Assembly (NCBI GenBank): GCA_024404475.1
Contig: JAKSPV010000094.1
Span: 1-5,344 of the forward strand
From: Clostridia bacterium
GTDB lineage: Bacteria; Bacillota; Clostridia; Oscillospirales; CAG-272
Direction: 5' to 3'
Length of the DNA: 5,344 bases
Each line of letters begins with the position of its first letter. Within the stretch, counting starts at the first letter, position 1. The notes below the pieces were generated by a model. It did not search any database. It was not told the origin of the DNA and saw only the letters and a program-made list of their open reading frames with translations. Positions 5,328-5,344 of the stretch are shown one piece after another. A program made the translations under genes and the position numbers.

Positions 5328-5344
5328 GGAACTGATCAAGCGCA

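Noticed and set aside
4224..5339. A minus-strand open frame (371 codons) opposite metA
   Set aside because: It runs through the metA terminator and promoter region, has no domain, and is a codon-bias shadow of metA.
5326..5344. An ATG at the right edge opening a possible new gene (MELIKR)
   Set aside because: It overlaps the -10 box and has no ribosome binding site; only six codons are visible.
1..5344. Mobile elements, CRISPR arrays, tRNA or rRNA genes, attachment sites
   Set aside because: I looked on both strands and found no terminal repeats, transposase motifs, regularly spaced repeats or cloverleaf-like sequence.

Overview
The window is GC-rich and densely coded. It looks like a chromosomal segment of an anaerobic member of the Bacillota, most likely a gut-type clostridium. 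That assignment is an inference. It rests on strong AGGAGG-type ribosome binding sites, a protein resembling the anaerobe-type Re-citrate synthase, an acetyl-CoA-type MetA, and a rhomboid-like membrane protein of a kind I associate with Clostridia. No mobile element, CRISPR array, tRNA or rRNA is visible.

Layout. At 3-680 (+) lies a six-helix rhomboid-fold membrane protein that contains no histidine, so it is probably not a protease. It converges on a minus-strand gene at 731-2197, a DRE-TIM metallolyase best read as Re-citrate synthase; the two share a terminator hairpin at about 687-719. The citrate synthase gene and the next plus-strand gene diverge from a 190-bp region at 2201-2390. This region holds a consensus minus-strand promoter (TTGACA-17-TATAAT) whose -10 box sits inside an 8-bp perfect inverted repeat, and a plus-strand extended -10 promoter.

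The plus-strand promoter drives a lipoprotein with a C-terminal SGNH/GDSL hydrolase domain (2391-3479). After 39 bp comes a second gene (3519-4190) encoding the same SGNH domain with no export signal. The two domains share about 71% of residues by hand count, so this is a tandem duplication giving an envelope form and a cytosolic form. A GC-rich hairpin (4209-4233) then precedes metA (4263-5180), a homoserine O-acyltransferase with the catalytic triad in register and Glu111, the residue linked to acetyl-CoA use. A strong terminator (5186-5211) closes metA, and a further plus-strand promoter (5299-5327) points out of the window.

How the genes relate. Re-citrate synthase would feed citrate toward 2-oxoglutarate and glutamate, and MetA begins methionine synthesis from homoserine. 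Both use acetyl-CoA but are in separate transcription units. The SGNH pair may remove ester groups outside and then inside the cell; the substrate cannot be read from the sequence. I see no clear novel multi-gene system. The points most worth following are the compartment-split SGNH pair, the palindrome over the citrate synthase promoter, and the histidine-free rhomboid.
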